Shown here in pieces: positions 24,746-38,826 of a stretch of 64,000 nucleotides of DNA. Source of the DNA: Puffinus mauretanicus (Eukaryota > Chordata > Aves > Procellariiformes > Procellariidae); the NCBI GenBank assembly GCA_023333565.1, contig JAJKFH010001865.1, positions 8,291,064 to 8,355,063 of the forward strand. Reading direction: 5' to 3'. Positions within the stretch are counted from its first letter, which is position 1; each line of letters begins with the position of its first letter. The notes beneath the pieces are model-generated. The model was not told the DNA's origin and ran no database searches. It saw only the letters and a list, made by a program, of their open reading frames with translations. A program made the translations under genes and the position numbers.

Positions 24746-27700
24746 ACATGCAGATAGAAAGTAATTTCATTTGGCCATTGTACAAATAAACAGAACATTA
24801 AATATTTACCGCATTTCAACAGAGAGTGCATGTTATGGCCTTGAATATCTTATCACAAAAGAACAAATACCAAACCAGAATCAAGAGTTATTCTGCTGGG
24901 CAGAAGAAATCAAAAAAATTTTGTGCAGTACATAGCAAGGATTTAAAAGCTTTTTGCTTTTTTTTAACTACATTGTTATTGAGTTTAGTTGAGAGCTTGT
25001 GTCTCATCCTTTAGCCTCACTACACAAAACTCAGAAAGTGGTTATGAAGTAAAGTCAACCCTTAGAGCAACCAGTGTTATCAGAGTGAATTAGCAGGGAC
25101 TGCTACCGAGGTAGATTTATTTTGCTTCCCTTTAAACTTGTGTTATAGATCTCCTGCGCTGCCTGAGCCATCCTGTTATGTACCTCGCTTAGAAGCTGTT
25201 ATGTTACTGGAGGGAGAACGCAGTGCCTAATAGCAGTAAGACTTCTTGGGCAGGATCTGAACAGAAAAAAAACTTGAGAAAACAAAACAGAAGGAAAAAT
25301 GGTGTCAAGTCATTCATTTCATTAGCATAGGAGAGAATGCCGTGCTCCAAGATATCTATATATGTAACATCTTTTCAATCTTGCCTAGGTTAAAAGGAAA
25401 CAAGAGAATAAATTCTCCCATCTCTTGCTTCGTCTGCCCAGTGAGTACTAAATATCAAGCCAAATTCTTCTAACGCCAAATCCTTCTGTCTCTGTAAGCA
25501 CCCAACTCTGAGAATCTGTCTCAAACTCCCTCTCATTCACCACTTTGCAGAGTTGTTTCCTCCTCCTTCCTGGTTCCTCCTGAAGATGCCTTACCGTACT
25601 CAACACTGTATATATACAGTTTCACTCTTCTCTCTTGCTGGCACTTCGTGTTTTTCTAATATTCCTCCTCCTATTATTCATCACATTTCACAATCATGGC
25701 TCTTGCCGCTATCTTTCCTTTACCCCTTCTTTCCTTTCCCTTCAAGAGCTGTAGAAAGGTGAAAGAGATGCAAGGCACTTTCTGCCAAAGCCACTTCACA
25801 ATTATGCCAGGTGAAAAGCAAGTCACAAATGGTGAAGAAAGCCAGCAGGGGAAGCAAGAGAAGCGGGGGATATGCTGACGCCCACAGCCACAGCTACAGT
25901 TTCTGCCTATGGATCTTCTATTGGCAGCAGGAGAGGAGTCACTTCAAGTGTGCAGTCAGGTCTAAGAGCTTGGGTAGGGTACAAATGACAAATGTAGAGC
26001 CAGGACTCTTAGCAATCGGTAAAATACATGTGTATGTTTTCTGTCTGATGTCCATCCATCTCACTCCTAGCTCCTCTCCCGATAACCATTAATGACTTTT
26101 GGCTCATTCTAGCCACAGGTTCAGGCCATAATATAACTAGAACAAGGGCTGCTTATGTTCTGTGGAGAAGCCACCAAGCTAAATACACCAGTCACTGGGG
26201 AAGGTGTGCACAGAGGAGAAGTCGTCAGGAAGGCTGGAAAACTCGCTTTGAGAACATGACGCGTTAGAGTGAAGAGGAATCTGTAGAAAAACTTTGATGA
26301 AAGACAGACAGCAGAACAGTAGCAGAGCAGTGTCAGAGTACGGTGAAGTCACAGTTCAGGTCTGAGTAGCTCTTCATGTAGCCTTTTAGTGTCACGCAGC
26401 TGAAGGACTGAGGCTATTCTGGATAGTATATGGAGTGAGAGAGCCAACCAAGAGCAAACCATTTTAACTGATCTCATTCTACATCTTCGCTGCTGCTGAG
26501 AAGAGAGGGGGGAGTTTCAGCTGTGACAATAAAAGAAAGGCCAGTCAGAAGTCATCATTGAACCAGAAATCCCACATGCTGTCTGTTTGCTTCATATCAT
26601 GCAAGACCAGAATCAGCTCAGTCTTTACTACTGCGGGTGGTGGAAGAGATAGTCAGAAAAGCTTAGTATTGGAAAATGGAATTATTGTTGCTCTGTGAGC
26701 CCATGGTTCAAGCACGGGCAAAACCCAGCACATTAAATTATTTTACCTATTTGGAAAAGTTAGCAGGAAGCCTGTTAAATTTGGTGGTTTAACAAGAATG
26801 TGACTCAATTATTTGTGAAAGACAAATAGTGCAGGCATTGCTAGTTATTTAACACTGGAGTTAAGCTGGCACCTGCAAAGCTGTACATATTTTTCTATTG
26901 CATTTTTATTTAGTAGTAATCATTAGCGTTATATTGGGACTTCTAGCAAGAATTCTGCCTTCATTGAGGCAGATACAGCACAAAATGCATAGCAAGATAG
27001 TCCTCACCACAAATACAATATACTCTGATTACACAAGAAAAACAAAAGTCAGGAAGGGAAACAAGTCAAGTGTATTCCCAAGGTCATATGTCATAAAATC
27101 CAAAGCAGAATTTGGATTTCCCAAGTTGCAGTACAGAGAACTCCCCGCCAAAACTATCCACTATCTTTCCTGGGTGCATTTGAACATCATCTACCCTCTT
27201 TCGAGCAGAGGCAGCAACATGAGAAAAAATTACTTTTACCTGTGAACTTGCACATGTTTTTAGTATCAGGATCCCAGAAACATTTGATAAGTTGTTGTAA
27301 CACAATATTGGAGCTATAGTGTGTGCTACCTTCTGCATTCTGGCTTTAAAAAAAAAATTTCTCAGTACAATATAAAATCTCATGTCTTGCCTAAGATTTG
27401 CTGTCCAATACAATTATTGGTGCTAAGTTTTTCCAACAAACAAGAAGTTAACTGAACTAAATGAAGACCCAGGTAGAGAAAGATGACTGCTAAATTCAAA
27501 AACTACATAAATCACTAGTCTTTATGTGAACAGTCAAATAATTCTCCATGCCAGAAGGCACTAATTGGTCATTACATAGTTGGATATTAGTGTGTCTAGT
27601 AGTCTTTGAAAGAGTTCATATCTCCTTCATGTATGAGAGAAATATGTTTCCATATCTAAAAGACTTTAACCATTCTTTATGACGCACATTTTCACACTGT

Positions 27701-30700
27701 TATTTTCAGTAAGAATTCCTCACCTTTCCTTCATTCTTTCTCCCCAAAAGAAATACTAAATCAAGGTAGCTGAAATAACCTATTTGAAATTTCTTGCTTT
27801 GATGCATTAAACATAATTTCCTTCTCTCTGTGTTTTCATCATAACAAACAGCATCATTATATTTGACATTTACCTTATTCCACAGTATTTCTGTCATAAA
27901 TTAAGAAAGAACCATTAGATCTGATGACATGGCAAGGAAGAAAGTACCTTACTAACATGATAAATTATTTGTGGTGATTTTTAAGATAATTCAATTTTGT
28001 CTGTACAGTACCTAAAATTAAAATAAACAACCTATTTTTCTCAGTTGGACCTGGCTTCTGCAAGTACTTTTCACGTAATATTTACCCTGTATAACCATCC
28101 CAACAGGACTGGAAAGGCCACGCAACTCTGAAGTGCTTCTATTTCAATGAAAGCCAGTCAGAAAGACTTCATTTCAAAAAGCCTCCTGAAAACATACAAT
28201 TCTAATAAAACCCTGCAAGTAGATGGAAAAAAGGAAACACGAAATAAAATTATCTTCCTATTATGACCTACTTTTCATTGATGCCTACTTCATTTGCTTA
28301 GAATTACTAACAAGTGAATTTTGAAAAGAAAAAAGCTGCATTTTCTATTTTGACTAGGTTAAACATTTTCTTCAAATTAGTAAGTCATGCTGATAAATTG
28401 AAATGATTCCTATTAGCATGACTGTAAAATGTGTTTTGGATGACTCCAGGTATTGAATGTTCCTGCATCATCTCCGTCACGCACACACAAGAGTTCTACA
28501 CTATCTATTTATATTACAAGCTTTCCAACCGCTACTGTTCTCCATGTTCTTTAATCTCTGTTCATTTTTCCTCTTTAATGTTTACTTTTCTGGTCTGTCT
28601 CTTTTTCATCAGCGTAAGTCACAAAAAATAAGAGGATGGTCAGTATACATTTAGGTGACCAGTGAAGTATAAGATATTTCTGAGCACCTACCTGTTGGGT
28701 GAAATGCTGAGAACAATTTCACCACTGGGAATGATGAAAAAGTGCCCCATTCTGTTGTCCGTTGCCTTTCAAGTTTGTGGTCTATTCTGAAAAAGCAAGT
28801 GGTAACAATAATTTCGCTCTTTTAAGCATTACTTGCACTGAATACTTTCTACACCCCAGTAATTAAGAGCATAACCACCCTCCCCCCCAAGTTACTCCAT
28901 AAAGCCTCATTTTAATCTTCAGGAAAGAAGATATTGACAGTAATATTGTCAAAGTGTAGTGAATGGCTCAATAACATTCAGTACTTCTATTGCTCATTTA
29001 TTTATGGACAAAGGGGGAGGTGCTCAATAAACAGAATCCTTGCATATGTTACACTATAACAACAACATAATTCGGACGCTTAGCAAGGTCTGAAAAGAAA
29101 AGCTGAGCACTTTATGCACCTTAAAAAACCTCCACCTTCCACTTACTTTATTAGACAATTCTCCAGGTAGTTTAACATTGCAAATGCATATAAATTATTC
29201 TTGTAGATAAGCAATTACATGTTTTATGACCCTCCTTACACGCACAAATATGAATGGACTTCTACTGACACATGAGCTACTTATTTGAAAAGCTGTAAAC
29301 CATTTAGCCTGAATATCTGTGGCCTGATTGCACACTTCTCTTGGGTATCAAAAAGTTATTCAGGTTCAGCAAGTTCTGCTTCACTGAAGGTCTGCTGTAA
29401 CTGTGTTGTTATTTCCCACTTTTACTCTTTTTCATATATACAGACGTGGTGACACATTTATGCAAATACATAGAGTTTTGGTTCTTTAATATAAATTACT
29501 CCTCAAGTAATTGCAAGGAAGCATAGTGGAATTGCTTAAGGAGCAAAGGACAGCTGATACTGCTATGCACATCAGACTGTGGCCCTTGACTTCTCCAAGT
29601 TCATTGATGAGCTGCAGTTCCAGATTTTAGACTGCTACTCTCGCAAAGTGAATTTCATACTGACACAGGAAGCACCCAGTGAGGGGGAAACAATAATTGC
29701 ATTAAATCACATTTAACACATTTTTGACAGGTGAATCTTGGCACAAACTGGAAAGCAGGAAATCACCTCAGGGATTTAAAACTCTGAATGTATTCAGAAA
29801 CTTGTGTTAACATCAAGACTTGGTTACCTGACTCTCTTTCAAATCAGTTAAAGTCTCAACCAAATCAAGGCTAAACACATCTGCTCAACTTTCTGCTTCA
29901 GAGAGTTGGAGTGAAATCAGAGGCTTTTCCCATGTACAGGAAGCTGAACACACAAATACAAATTTGCAAGACTGGAGTTTAATGGCATACGATTTGTCTA
30001 TCAGTTCTCCATAACATTTTTTTACTGCTGTTCTTAACAAAATGAAGCATAAAAAACAATAATCCATAGGAATGCCATGTCTCCTTTTTGGCTGTCAAAG
30101 TTAAATCGAAAAAAAAAGAATATATGTACTTTAGTAGATGACAGAGCATAGGCAACTTTAATAAACACATTGTCAGAGAGATTCTCCTACCCCCAACTTT
30201 GGGTGAAACTACCAGGCACAATACAAAGTAGAAGTCTGATTTCAATCTCACTACGAATAGAAAGCAAGCAGCTACTCATTTGTAAAAGAAAGTGACTTTG
30301 CAGGAGGCTATCAAACTTGGACTTGAACTTGAATATGGTCATTAAAAGGGTTACACGGACGAAGTCCAGCAGCCAGAACTGAATTTAGAAAATCAGGTAA
30401 TGAATTAAGCACTTTAGACTAATTAGCTCTGTCTTCTATCAAGCTAGGTATAAAACAAGAATCATTTTAATACAAAAATCAGACTTTGAGTAGAATGAAG
30501 TGAGAACTGAATTTTTGGGTCTACTCAGGGGAGCAGAAATAAGGGAGTGACCTCCCCTATTTGCTAGAAAGCCACCTTTAAAGAAAGAAAGAAAAAGAAG
30601 TCTCTGGGGACTTATAAAAAGCTTCCAGAGGAAGCAAAACTAGTTTCATATGTAGTAATATGATATTTTTCCAGCATTTTTGACTAAGGGGGAAAAAAAT

Positions 30701-33635
30701 ACCCACAACATGTGCTCCTTCTTCTGGATGATCTTTTGTTATCCAGACCCATGTATAAAACAACACAAGGCTGTGGATAAAGACTGAAGCAGGAGAGGAC
30801 TCTTATGAACCCTATGGGAAATAATACTAAACCAGCTGATAGATGTGAATTTTGAATCCCAATCTCAGTTTCCTGTGGTATACAAAGCAATACAAAGGGG
30901 CTCATTCAAGAATGGTGTACATTTAAGTAGATGGTTGGAGTTTTGCCATCAATTTAATTTTTCTTATTAAAAAAAAAAAGGGAAACCTGCAGGTTGAAAC
31001 AAAACCTTTGCATGATACATTGCTATCCAAAAAAACCCAACCAAAGAAAAAAAACCCAGAATAAGCAGTGTCATCACAGATTAAGCTCTAAGGCAGCACA
31101 GTGAATCTCTGTACATCAGGTGAGTCCCTCAATTATTAGCCTATAAACAAGGTCTGGCTGAACAGTGCTCAGAGCTCTCAGGTCATGGTTCCCCGAGGGG
31201 GGACCTGGCCAGAACAGAAACATCTGCCTTCCCTAGACAACCAAATCACTGGCAAGAGAGAGGCTCTCGTACACACCTAGGACTAGAGTCCAACACAGTG
31301 AAAGTGAAAATGCAGCTCTAGGAGCTCAGTAGTACTCCTTGGTACAGCAATTTAAACAATGCACCTGAGCTTCATCTGACAGAGCTGTCCCACTTTCTAT
31401 AAATAATGCTCTAGCTAAGGGAGATTGACTCTCTGCTTAGGCCATTCTCACATATGATTTAATTTGGACCTTCTAGTTTTGCAGCGAATGGCCCTGTCCA
31501 TAGAAGTAGCGGTTATTCTGAGATGTCATTCTTTTTTTTTTTTCCCTTCTCCTTTCTTTTGTTGAGGATGCACTTGGTAAGATTTAAGATTAATTACAGG
31601 AAGGTCACAGATTTAAAAACTTTGAAAACATCTGTGAAATAGATTGCTTGTATTACATACCAAATCCATGTATATTATAAATGGCTCCACTTTTTTTTCT
31701 AAGGTGTTACACTGAAGTTGCCATAGCAGAGTGAGCCAATGGCTCACTACACTGAAACTGGTTTGTGTTTTCAGTTTTGGTTTTAAAAGTGCTGAGGGAC
31801 ATAAAGCAAAAGGCAAGGATGTGCACCCATCTTTGTTTAAAAAATAAAAAAGAGGAAGTGAAAGACTGAGGTGAAAGCATCAAAGGTATATTCATCTAGT
31901 CTTTATAAGAGTTTGCAGTAAAAGTCAGTACAAGTAGAAGAGCCCATCCCCAACTTGATGCATCCCCAGCAGGCCATAACCATTCAAAGAAAGCCAGAAT
32001 ATAACATACAGACTTCTTCCTGAACTCCAGCCTGATATCAAAGCAACTACCTTTTGTTTCAGCTCCTTTTAGTACATCTAGAGGAGGGACAAAAACGCTT
32101 TATGAGAGGGAAATTGCCAGGGAGACAGAGAAACAAGGAATGCTCCCCATTGCTCTTGTCCGTTTGTACAGTTTACCCCTTGGTAGAAGTCAGTCTGAAA
32201 AATCTTAGAGAGAAAAAGCTAAAGAATGGTGCCATGGGCAGAGCTAATGCTGTGCTATGAAAAAAGTTAAAAACTATTAATAAATATTAAGTGTTAATGA
32301 TACATAATAGCTGTCAGGAAACTCTCAGTTGTTGGATTTTTAACCAAAATAATTTTTTGAATATGCATCCTCATGCAACTTAGCTTCCACACACACATTT
32401 CCAAAACATGTATCTTTGCCTCAAATAAGGGAGGGGGAGAAACCCTCAAAAACATTTCATCTGGCTAGTGACATTTATGACACCACTTAGACATCACACA
32501 GAAGACCTGTAGGTCTCCAGTTTTCAGGGAAACACTCCGCTTGATGACTTCTAATGGGCAGTTCTAGTCCGCATCGTCTCAGAGTTACTGACATGTACTG
32601 TATGTGAAAACTATTTGTGTCAAATAAGTTTCCATGTTATTTTTAACAGTGCCTGCTCAGCATAGTAAGCCATCTTTTTATCATAATGGTACAAAACAGA
32701 CAACACAGTAATATAAAAGACAAGATAAGTTACTTCATTGGGTTTTGTCTGAGCGATTAGGAAACTTCAAATATATTCACATACGTTCAGATAGTTTGCT
32801 TTCTAAGTATGTCATGTTTCATAATTTGATTGTGGAGCAGAGTTTAAAAGGAGGCAAAAAAGTGCCTACAGTTGCTAGGCAAATATCCACATATATTTAC
32901 CTCCAGGTCAGTATTTATGTGCACTTTGAATTTAAATTTACGGGTATATTGATACTGTACGTTTGAGAGTAGATCTGAGGTTTCTTTAAAAAGAAAACCT
33001 ATTCCCAAAGTACAAAACTATTCCAGTTTAGAATACTAGCACTGAACCTTAGAAAACTTCTGAAATTAAGACAACTTCACCTGTATTGTTTTCATATACA
33101 GTATGTAATATAAACACAATTTGTTACTGGCTTTGAATTTACCTAGGGTATTTCTGTTTACATTGACGTAGCTTTCAGCTCTTGCTAAAAGTTCTGTTAA
33201 TACTCGTTTTCTTTCTATGCTTGATGTCTTGGACATTTATATGACAAAATGTTATACTGTCTGGCTAGGGAACCGAGCAAAGCCCACTTCCTTTACAGGG
33301 GAAAACTGCAAGTTCCTTGAAAGACACAATATTTTTGAGACTCCATCAAAACCTCCCAAACATCAAATATGTGCTTATATCATTTTGAACTAAAGAAGCT
33401 ACCATAAAGACAGAAGAGCAAAGCTACAGCCTGTTATACCAGCAGTAAAGTCCTCCCTCTCAACATTTCAATAACTTCCATTTACTTTCAATAAGGCATG
33501 TAAATATTAGTTTTATTGGATATCTTACATACCCCCCAAAATAGTAAAGAAACAAAGTAAAGAAAAACCTCAGATAAAGCTGGGAGCATTAATGTTTCAC
33601 AAGTCAATAAAAAATTTTTAAATTTTAACTTTACA

Positions 33636-33705
33636 TGTATATACACACATACATATATATATAAAATATATATACACATATAATATCTATATGAATATAT
33701 GAATA
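33636..33705. repeat. AT/CA low-complexity tract
   Basis: Mixed TATA, ACAC and ATATAT units (TATACACACATACATATATA and similar). Confidence 0.8.
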
Positions 33706-35720
33706 TTTCAGCAACCAAACACATTTTCTTCAAAGTCTGGTTTGTTTTCACTGTATGAAACAGGTCTTAAAGTGATCCGCTATGCAAGGCAAGATTCAAA
33801 GTTTTACTTTAAACATTCATGAATGCCTAGAAACATTAGGGCTTTTATTTGAGCTGCAGACCTCCTCTTCAGAGCATCAACCAACTATTTTCATTAATCA
33901 GCAGTAGAATGATGGTAGTTAAAAATCCAGAACTCGTTCTCTGTATCCTGGAAAGGTGTATAGTATATACTGAAAGGTGATGGGATACCCCTGAAATATT
34001 TCATTTCTCTAAAAAAAAAAAGTCTTATCTCAGCTGTTCTTCCATATCATGGAAGTTAATGATCATGACGATAATAAATGTACAACATCAATCAAACAGC
34101 ATTTAGGAAAAGTATGACTTCCACTCCTAGTCTCTTTCTCAGCCCAGGAATTTTCCTGAAGGCTTGTCCTCTCATTAGATTAAAATTTGCTAAGTTCAAG
34201 ATTATACATGAATCATAGGTCCACAAATCTTTCAGATTGCTTTTAAGACAGAGTTGGGAAAAAGAACAAGTTAATTTGATGAAAACAATCAAAAAGATTG
34301 TCATGTATCAATTTATTTTTTCCTTGCAAATTTAATGATGATAGGTATGTATCGATCATCCCTTATCATAAATAAAATCTGCTCAATGACATCTAATGGA
34401 TTTATTTTTATATATTCTTTAGATTTGTCTTTTATGTCTAACAATGCTACTTCGATCACCAAGAATACTTATAAGTAGGTGTGGGACCCTGACAATTATG
34501 AGGATCTATATTTTGCTAATGTAATACGCTGCTGACATTTTAACAACTTATCTTGATACATCAGACCATTTCCACATCATTTGTTCACTTTCAGACATTC
34601 TGATTTCTTTCAGCTGATGTACTCATTTCACTCAAAGCTGTCAATTTGTGGTGTTCCTTGAGTGTATAAAATTTCTTTAGTAATTGGATCATGTATTTTT
34701 ACTTTCCATTTTTTAAAACACATACTTTGAAAACTTGCTCCTTCTCACCTGGCATTCACTTAGTCTCAGAAAGGTATCTGTCTAAACTTTGTGCTTTCTC
34801 CAAATATTAATTCCATGCCTAATTAAAACTTCTCAAGTTGCCACAGTCAGTCAACATTTTCAATAGATTTGCCAGCAAAGACTGCAGACCCACAGGTGCA
34901 TCTGTGAAACCCTCTCTCATTCACTCAGTTACACATGTACATACCTATTAGTCTTAAATGGGTTTGGATCAGCAGCCCAGGGGAATAATCCAAAAAGATT
35001 TGGGTTGCGCAGGAAAAGTTAGGGGAAGCGACAGACCTGCGGGCTTTCTCCGACTACAGACAATACGTGAAAAGGAAAGAAGTCAGTTTGACTGTTAAAT
35101 CTAAGCTACGCTTGCAGGGCTGCAAGACAGATTTTATGTTACAAATGAGTAAACATTAAACAGGAAGAATAAACAAAACAAGTGAGATATAATGAACACA
35201 GAATCCTACAAAACAAGTATACAAATAGCCCATATTTTACCTGGAGTGACAATTTAAAGAGACATACTTCTGATATCTTTCTCATCTCCTGGCAAGACCT
35301 CACTGTAAAAATCTTGCATTAAAATGCCTTTAGGATTTTATTTACAGTGAGCTGAAGACTGTGAAAGTTCATCCAGCAGTTATATCTTTCAACAATAAAA
35401 TAATAGATCACCAAGTCTAAAGGCTTTTGTTTTCATCGTTTGTGAAGAGATATTTGAAGATTATTTTGCTCTGTGCATTTCAGTAACAGATTCTGCTTAA
35501 TATCAGCTTAGTGGGAAACCATGTAAAAAAGTATCTAGGTTCTACTCTTTATTCAAGCTACTGGTATTTTCATATACATGGTTCTGTATTGGTAACAGAG
35601 ATAAAGATTTTCACCGGGGTTTGTGCTCCTAAATGTGTGGGACATTAAAAAAAAAAAATTCCTGTAAAGAACCCTTGGCAGGTAAATTCTATGCCTCAAA
35701 GAAAGAAGACAAAAAAAGAA

Positions 35721-35738
35721 AAAAAAAAAAAAAAAAAA
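35721..35738. repeat. Poly-A run (18 A)
   Basis: An uninterrupted A run preceded by an A-rich AAAAAAAGAA segment. No retrotransposon body is visible on its left. Confidence 0.85.
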
Positions 35739-37043
35739 GGTGGTCAAGCAACAGACTGCCAACCCATTGCTTTACTCCAAAGCTGAAGGAGTCTCTTACC
35801 ACAAGGCATGCACCATTCATCAATATTGAATTTCAGAACCTCAGGAAAGCACGTGACTTCCATTTCTTGGTGGCTCTCATGATCGATTTTGTGTCAACCT
35901 TACAAGACCTGCTAGTAATCCTGTGCAGCGAGTCCCTTCTTGGCATTACTTTATTTTTCCTCAGCTGTACAGGAAACTCCATGAACAGAGCTACATCAAG
36001 AGAGACATCATCTGACAGTTAGGGTAGACCTTAGAAAAAAGGACACCTCAGTGTTTCTGAATCAACACAGGATCTTCTATTCCTTGTGTACATATCTCAG
36101 AAAAACATTGTGGCCCACAAAATTTTCAAGTAGATACTGCTTTCAGTGTTTCTTGTTTGATTATTTGCATTTGAGACCAGAGACAAACACCTATGCCTTA
36201 ATAAATGTATAAGTATTCATACAAAATAGGATCCTTGCAATTAGAGTAATGGCATTTGTCCTACTGCTGAAAAGTGCATCTCTGGCATGGTCCACCTTTT
36301 GTTGTGTTGTGCAATACAAATATCTAAAGGTGGCACCTGCCAGAGGATTCCAGTCATTTTCATGGTAGCATTCGATAGCACCATGGGAAAAGCACCCATT
36401 AAATTCAAAAGCTGCAGCACCCAATCAATGACTGCATAGCCATCCAAGGAGTAGGATCCTACTTGATATTTATCACCTTGTAACTCATGACAGTTTCAAA
36501 TATTTTACTTTTCGGCCACGTATGTAAACCACCGAATGGAGGGGGCTGAATATCCCCCTTTTCCCTCCGAAGATAAGTATCTAGAGGAGAGGAAGAAGCG
36601 CAGCAATGTTAGGCTTAAAGAACATAAACAAGTACATGGACATGCAAGTAGAGGCCAGCGTAGTATCCTGAAAGGGATCTACAGAGCAATAAGCCTTCAC
36701 CTTTCCACTGCCCTCTTTCTCACAGGATGTGCACTGGGTTTTCACCATAATCCCATTCCTGTATGATTTGGAGGCCTCCCTCAAAATTTTTACATCTTGT
36801 TGGCAATAGTAACTCAGGGGTCTTTTGCAAGTCATCAGTGCTGAAAGAATTGGGGGGATAACCTTTGCAGCCCTCAATGCCCAAAGCGTGAGGGACGCTG
36901 CTTAGTTTAATAGGTAAAAATTTTGAGGAGTGTATGAAACGTATACTCAGGTTGGGGACTTCTATGCACTAGGGAATTTACCACCTTGTGTGATTATTTG
37001 CACACACAATTTTTCCCTCAGAATCTGACTAACAACAAAGCAT

Positions 37044-37155
37044 GGAGGCTCTGAGCAACCAGATCTATTCAAAGATGTCCATATCATTCCAGGGGGGTTG
37101 GACTAGATGACCTTTAAAGGTCCCTTCCAACCCAAAGTATTCTATGATTCTGTGA
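37044..37155 (+). repeat. CR1 LINE 3' end (avian type)
   Basis: The segment follows the bird CR1 3' terminus in order: CTGAGCAACCAGATCTATTC, AAGATGTCC, GGTTGGACTAGATGACCTTT, GGTCCCTTCCAACCC and the terminal ATTCTATGATTCTGTGA, which is the CR1 octamer-type tail. It is 5'-truncated to about 110 bases, as is usual, and carries no reverse transcriptase sequence. Confidence 0.95.
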
Positions 37156-38309
37156 AAGCAGCCATCATGGCCTTTGGCGTTATATGCCAGGAAAGCATAA
37201 CCCCAAAAGTTTGTGCCCATAAACAACTGAATAAAGCCCACAAGACCTGTCACGTCCCCTTTAAACTCCCATTCTCATCCAGTTTTCCCTCCTGTCTCTT
37301 CTTCATCCTAAAGGACATCTAGTAAACTCCATGGCAAAAACATAGTTTCTGGATATGCATCCTAATCACCTGCATACATTCTACATCATAGATAATATAG
37401 TCCTGCCCTTCTTCTGGATTTTAGACCACAGACATGAACCACTGGTGCTGGTTTACATCACAGTTCTGTTCATCGCACATCTGCACTTCCAGCTTTCACA
37501 TTCATGATGTTTTTCTACATAGGTGCTAGACTTTTCACAGATAATCACAGTCAAACAATCAATTTATTTTTTAACAGCTAGGGTCTTGTGCCTCTCTAAG
37601 CACTCCCCAGACCTGCACAGCAGCCTGCAGCTGGGGCACCTTATCCTTCTCCCCAGGTTAACTGCTCAGCCATGAGACGAGCAGAGACGGCAAATACCTT
37701 TCCTGACATCCTTAACAGCATAATAATGTTAATCGTGTAAAAGAAGGAAACAGCGCTTGGAATATCTAAGACTTAAAAATCCCCCAACCCTTTTTTCTCT
37801 CCAATATGAAGATGGTGCACATATTAACATATAGCAGATCCTCAGACAAGGGGATGTCACTCAGCATGACCTTCCTGTGCACAGAGCAACCATGTTTGTC
37901 ACGTAGCTCTTTTGCTCTGCATCTGCGAGATCCCTCAATGCTGTAAGCACTGTGAGGCTCCCAGCAAAACAGAGATTGTCACTGTTATTTTGATCAATTA
38001 AATTTTTGTCTGTAATTTTGAGATGGGGCATAGACTGCAGTGTTCTTCATACCCTGCCCCCAACACCTTTTATAGTAACGACAGCCAGGCAGAAAGTCCG
38101 ATCAAAACATAGTTCTCTCTTACTTTACAGGAGAGTACTGACCCAGTCTAAAAATTTCACCATGGTTATAACATTTAAGTTAATAGCAGGAGAATATAGA
38201 GTCACACAAGCTGACAGTTTCAAGATGGAGCTGAGTGTAATCACCATGATCAAACAGGTGGTGTAAATGATCAAAAATTTGCTCTACACCCTGATCAAAT
38301 ATTTCATAA
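37156..38309. other. Spacer between CR1 and LTR, nothing recognised
   Basis: About 1.1 kb of single-copy-looking DNA with no element or exon that I can identify. Confidence 0.5.
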
Positions 38310-38314
38310 GCTTC
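38310..38314. repeat. Left target-site duplication of the solo LTR
   Basis: GCTTC immediately before the TG of the LTR. It is identical to the five bases following the terminal CA. Confidence 0.9.
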
Positions 38315-38821
38315 TGTTCTGGTTTCAGCTGGGATAGGGTTAAATTTCTTCCTAGTGCTGTGTTTTGGATTTAGTATGAGGAGAATGTTGATAACACACT
38401 GATGTTTTCAGTTGTTGCTAAGTGCCCTGCTAGTCCAAGGACAGCTCCCATGCCTACTCACTGAGCTAGGTACACAAGATGGGAGGGAACATAATCAGGA
38501 CAGCCAGCCCAGCTGGCTAATGGGGTATTCCATACCATGTGACATCATGCTCAGTATATGAATGGTAGGCGTGATCCAGGAAGTAGCCGATCGCTACTTG
38601 GTTATCGGTCAGCGCGGGTGGTGAGCAATTGCATTGTGCATCACTCATTTTGTATATTCTATCATTATTTATTATTATTTTCCCTTTTCTGTTCTATTAA
38701 ACTGTCTTTATCTCAACCCACGAGTTTTCTCACTCTTACCCTTCCGATTCTCTCCCCGTCCCACTGGGGAAGGAGCGAGCAGCTGCGTGGTATTTGGCTG
38801 CTTGCCAGGTAAACCATGACA
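38315..38821 (+). mobile_element. Solo LTR of an ERVL-type endogenous retrovirus
   Basis: This 507-base unit starts TG and ends CA, and is flanked on both sides by the same 5 bases, GCTTC (38310-38314 and 38822-38826). It closely resembles an LTR type common in bird genomes (landmarks GGTTTCAGCTGGGATAG, TTGATAACACACTGATGTTT, TCTTTATCTCAACCCACGAG). A TATA-like TATATGAA at 38555-38562 and an ATTAAA polyadenylation signal at 38696-38701 give a plausible U3-R-U5 order on the plus strand. No internal retroviral sequence or second LTR is present, so it is a solo LTR left by LTR-LTR recombination. Five-base duplications point to an ERVL-type (class III) element. Confidence 0.93.
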
Positions 38822-38826
38822 GCTTC
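38822..38826. repeat. Right target-site duplication of the solo LTR
   Basis: GCTTC immediately after the LTR end at 38821, matching the left copy exactly. Confidence 0.9.

Larger units (their letters stand above)
24656..37043. other. Intergenic stretch upstream of GRID2, nothing recognised
   Basis: About 12 kb of AT-rich DNA with short, codon-biased-by-chance ORFs only. Simple-sequence tracts occur, for example T/C-rich 31529-31560, AT-rich 33636-33705 and an 18-A run at 35721-35738. I recognise no exon, RNA gene or transposon. Confidence 0.6.

Noticed and set aside
27985..28015. GTCTGTACAGTACCTAAAAT string resembling a SINE tail
   Set aside because: Only one short landmark matches and the sequence around it does not continue the element, so chance is as likely.
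35633..36022. 129-codon plus-strand frame
   Set aside because: It includes a run of lysines encoded by a poly-A tract, has no recognisable domain, and lies in AT-rich DNA full of chance frames.
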